From an uncultured Clostridia bacterium (GTDB lineage Bacteria; Bacillota; Clostridia; Oscillospirales; Ruminococcaceae), in NCBI GenBank assembly GCA_945867255.1, contig CAMBHV010000074.1:1-6821 (forward strand): a stretch of 6,821 nucleotides of DNA, in the 5' to 3' direction. The notes below the pieces were generated by a model, which saw only the letters and a list, made by a program, of their open reading frames with translations, was not told where the DNA came from and ran no database searches. Shown piece after piece: positions 5,484 through 6,821 of the stretch. The position numbers were made by a program, and so were the translations under genes. Every line of letters starts with the position of its first letter. Position 1 is the stretch's first letter.

Positions 5484-6287
5484 TTAACGAACGTTCTTTT
5501 CATATAAAAGGCGAAGGCCTTCCAGAATCAGATGCTCTTTATATTGCACAGGATGGCAACAGTATTTTGTAATCACCGGAACAAAACTTCCGGTGGCCAC
5601 GCAGGAAACCGGGCCGTGCAGTGCTTGCGAAAAATGCCGCAACATGCCGTCCAACATGCTGGCGGTGCCAAACACAGCTCCGGCTTGCATGCATGCGGCA
5701 GAATTGGTGCCCAATACACCACTGGCCGGTACCCGAAGTTCAAACTGAGTCAGTTGCGCTGTACGAGCGCACAATGCATCATACCCAGTGCGTACGCCTG
5801 GAAGGATCGCACCGCCGCACAAAACGCCCTTTTCATCCAAAGCTACCATTGAAATGGCAGTGTCCATCAAAACCACAACACAGGGCAGCGGCGCCACAGC
5901 ACGTGCGGCAACTGCGCAACACACAAGTTCGCCGCCGAGCTGGGCAGGGTCGTCCATTCGCATCGCAAGGCCGGTTTTTAATCCTGGCCCCACAGTATAA
6001 ATACGGCCAGCATATAAAATACCAAGAGCGCGCCGCACGGTATCCGCAAGGGAAGGTACCACACAGGAAGATATTACACCGTTAATTTGTGACGCATCAT
6101 AGCCGTAAAGGGTGAGCACGCGGGAAAATTGAACGGCATACTCGTCACTTGTCCACTGGCGATCTGTATGGACGCGTGCACAAAATAAAAGCCGATCGGC
6201 TTCGTACCCTCCAAGTGTGATCTGTGAATTACTAATATTCACTGCCAGAAGCAAAGCCTTATCCACCTTTCTAAAAAGAAAAAACAT
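5484..6287 (-). CDS. coaX: Type III pantothenate kinase (CoaX) family protein with altered catalytic motifs
   Basis: An intact 267-residue protein of the CoaX/Baf fold (ASKHA superfamily), the normal length plus about 8 extra N-terminal residues. Family hallmarks are visible: I-S-S-C-V-V-P-S-L (72-80), G-G-A-I-L-P-G (158-164), T-A-Q-L (176-179), G-T-N-S (193-196), A-T-G-S (231-234) and I-L-E-G-L-R-L-L-Y (254-262). Family members phosphorylate pantothenate with ATP in the first step of CoA synthesis. Here the phosphate-binding D-x-G-N-T-N reads N17-I-S-N-S-Q, the G-A-D-R motif with the catalytic Asp reads G-G-E120-L, and D-F-G-T-A-T-T-F-D reads L140-M-D-T-A-I-S-M-V148. Loss of both acidic residues and the Arg suggests it cannot act as a normal kinase. 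The open frame and ribosome binding site (AAGGA, 8 nt before ATG 6287) argue against a pseudogene. It contains eleven cysteines. Its neighbour is a PanT-like transporter gene, which suggests a pantothenate-sensing or accessory role. Confidence 0.9.
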   Translation of the reverse strand: MFFLFRKVDKALLLAVNISNSQITLGGYEADRLLFCARVHTDRQWTSDEYAVQFSRVLTLYGYDASQINGVISSCVVPSLADTVRRALGILYAGRIYTVGPGLKTGLAMRMDDPAQLGGELVCCAVAARAVAPLPCVVVLMDTAISMVALDEKGVLCGGAILPGVRTGYDALCARTAQLTQFELRVPASGVLGTNSAACMQAGAVFGTASMLDGMLRHFSQALHGPVSCVATGSFVPVITKYCCHPVQYKEHLILEGLRLLYEKNVR

Positions 6288-6309
6288 TAAATTTTCCTTT
6301 TGCTCTTAT

Positions 6310-6338
6310 ATGGTAATATATGATATAAAAATACGCAA
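6310..6338 (-). promoter_or_regulatory. Weak candidate promoter of the CoaX-like gene
   Basis: On the minus strand TTGCGT (6333-6338) and TACCAT (6310-6315) are 17 nt apart, 22 nt before the start codon. Matches are only 3 of 6 and 4 of 6, in very A+T-rich DNA, so this is tentative. The gene must be transcribed from somewhere in 6288-6440, because the divergent rRNA promoters lie beyond. Confidence 0.3.
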
Positions 6339-6441
6339 GCATTTCCCATGAAAAAGTAAAGCATATTTTGTATCCCTTTTTGAGGTAAAAATACTATATG
6401 TGGCATTCAAAAAATAATTTGAAGTTTTTTCAAAAAAACCG

Positions 6442-6470
6442 TTGACAAATGGGAGGAAAATGCCTATAAT
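6442..6470 (+). promoter_or_regulatory. rRNA operon promoter P1
   Basis: TTGACA (6442-6447) and TATAAT (6465-6470), both perfect consensus, with a 17-nt spacer. The A7 tract at 6432-6438 and the T/A-rich DNA before it look like an UP element for the RNA polymerase alpha subunit. It lies 319 nt before the 16S rRNA start. Confidence 0.92.
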
Positions 6471-6535
6471 ACTGAATCACACCCCCTCCGCGCCACAACG
6501 GCGCAAGGGCAGCGAAAAAAATCTCAAAAAAGTAC

Positions 6536-6564
6536 TTGACAAACGGAACTGAATGAGATATAAT
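6536..6564 (+). promoter_or_regulatory. rRNA operon promoter P2
   Basis: A second perfect TTGACA (6536-6541), 17-nt spacer and TATAAT (6559-6564), 94 bp downstream of P1. A TC-plus-A-tract element (6524-6531) sits 12 nt before the -35, exactly as in P1. The start is probably A6570 or G6571. A G start would fit GTP-responsive rRNA control in Firmicutes, but this is inferred. Confidence 0.93.
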
Positions 6565-6570
6565 AAACAA

Positions 6571-6760
6571 GCTGTCCGCGGGAAGCGGGTGAGCGAAAAG
6601 GACCTTGAAAATTAAACAATATCAAGAAGCTTAACGGAACCCTTAGAGCGCACGGAAGAGTGCGACGAAACAAATTTCCTTTAAGTAATTCATAAGGACG
6701 CAAGCGAGCGTCTGAGAATTGCAGAGATTTAAATTCAGCATTAGCTGGTTTAGATACCAT
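6571..6760 (+). other. Pre-16S rRNA leader
   Basis: Transcribed leader of about 190 nt from P2 to the mature 16S. It contains small hairpins, including CGCAC 6649-6653 with GTGCG 6660-6664, and a second GACGC/GCGTC hairpin near 6698-6713. No reading frame here has coding character. The processing stem that pairs with the 3' flank of 16S cannot be seen, because the gene runs out of the window. Confidence 0.75.
6601..6620 (+). promoter_or_regulatory. boxA-like antitermination element in the rRNA leader
   Basis: The stretch around 6603-6617 (CCTTGAAAATTAAACA) resembles the Firmicutes rrn boxA with its following A-rich segment (Bacillus form CTTTGAAAACTAAACA). NusB/NusE bind boxA to prevent premature termination. 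Its position about 30 nt after the P2 start fits. Confidence 0.55.
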
Positions 6761-6821
6761 TTAATGAAGAGTTTGATCCTGGCTCAGGACGAACGCTGGC
6801 GGCGCGCCTAACACATGCAAG
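6761..6821 (+). rRNA. 16S ribosomal RNA, 5' end only
   Basis: The conserved 27F-type segment AGAGTTTGATCCTGGCTCAG starts at 6768, which places mature position 1 at about 6761. It is followed by GACGAACGCTGGCGGCG and CGCCTAACACATGCAAG. The GGCGGCGCGCCTAACACATG form is typical of Clostridia, including cluster IV. Only the first 61 nt are in the window. Confidence 0.98.

Noticed and set aside
1..6821. CRISPR arrays, insertion sequences or long repeats
   Set aside because: No regularly spaced repeats, transposase genes or terminal inverted repeats were seen.

Overview
The window looks like a piece of a low-to-mid GC Firmicutes chromosome. The right edge is the first 61 nt of a 16S rRNA gene. Its opening (GGCGGCGCGCCTAACACATG in the V1 flank) fits Clostridium cluster IV / Oscillospiraceae, the Faecalibacterium-Subdoligranulum type of gut anaerobe. 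The family assignment is an inference from few bases. Strong AGGAGG-type ribosome binding sites and an ECF-type vitamin transporter subunit agree with a Firmicute.

Left part (1-3493) is a sugar-acid catabolic module. An IclR-family regulator (+) converges on a three-gene minus-strand operon: SDR gluconate 5-dehydrogenase (IdnO-like), zinc-dependent polyol/aldonate dehydrogenase (IdnD/LgoD-like), and a RidA-family protein. The operon has a clear sigma-A promoter at 3465-3493. The two dehydrogenases could together interconvert a hexonate (for example L-idonate) and D-gluconate through a 5-keto intermediate. No transporter or kinase is in the window. A terminator hairpin with an unusually long, structured loop separates the convergent units.

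Middle (3494-4532) is about 1 kb with no convincing intact gene. It holds short reading-frame fragments and, in its right half, several small hairpins. It lies against the 3' end of a tRNA-Arg(CCG) gene, the side where integrative elements insert, so I read it as decayed accessory DNA or possibly a non-coding RNA region.

Right part (4533-6821) looks like core genome and is visibly richer in G+C in its coding parts. It holds tRNA-Arg(CCG) with its own terminator and promoter, a six-helix ECF transporter S component (PanT-like), and a type III pantothenate kinase (CoaX) family protein. All three catalytic motifs of that CoaX protein are altered although the reading frame is intact. Beyond it, and divergent, come two tandem consensus rRNA promoters, a pre-16S leader with a boxA-like element, and the start of 16S rRNA.

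The most interesting points are the probable CoaX pseudoenzyme paired with a probable pantothenate transporter subunit, and the tRNA promoter whose predicted start site falls inside the 5' arm of the upstream gene's terminator, so that the tRNA transcript should escape it.
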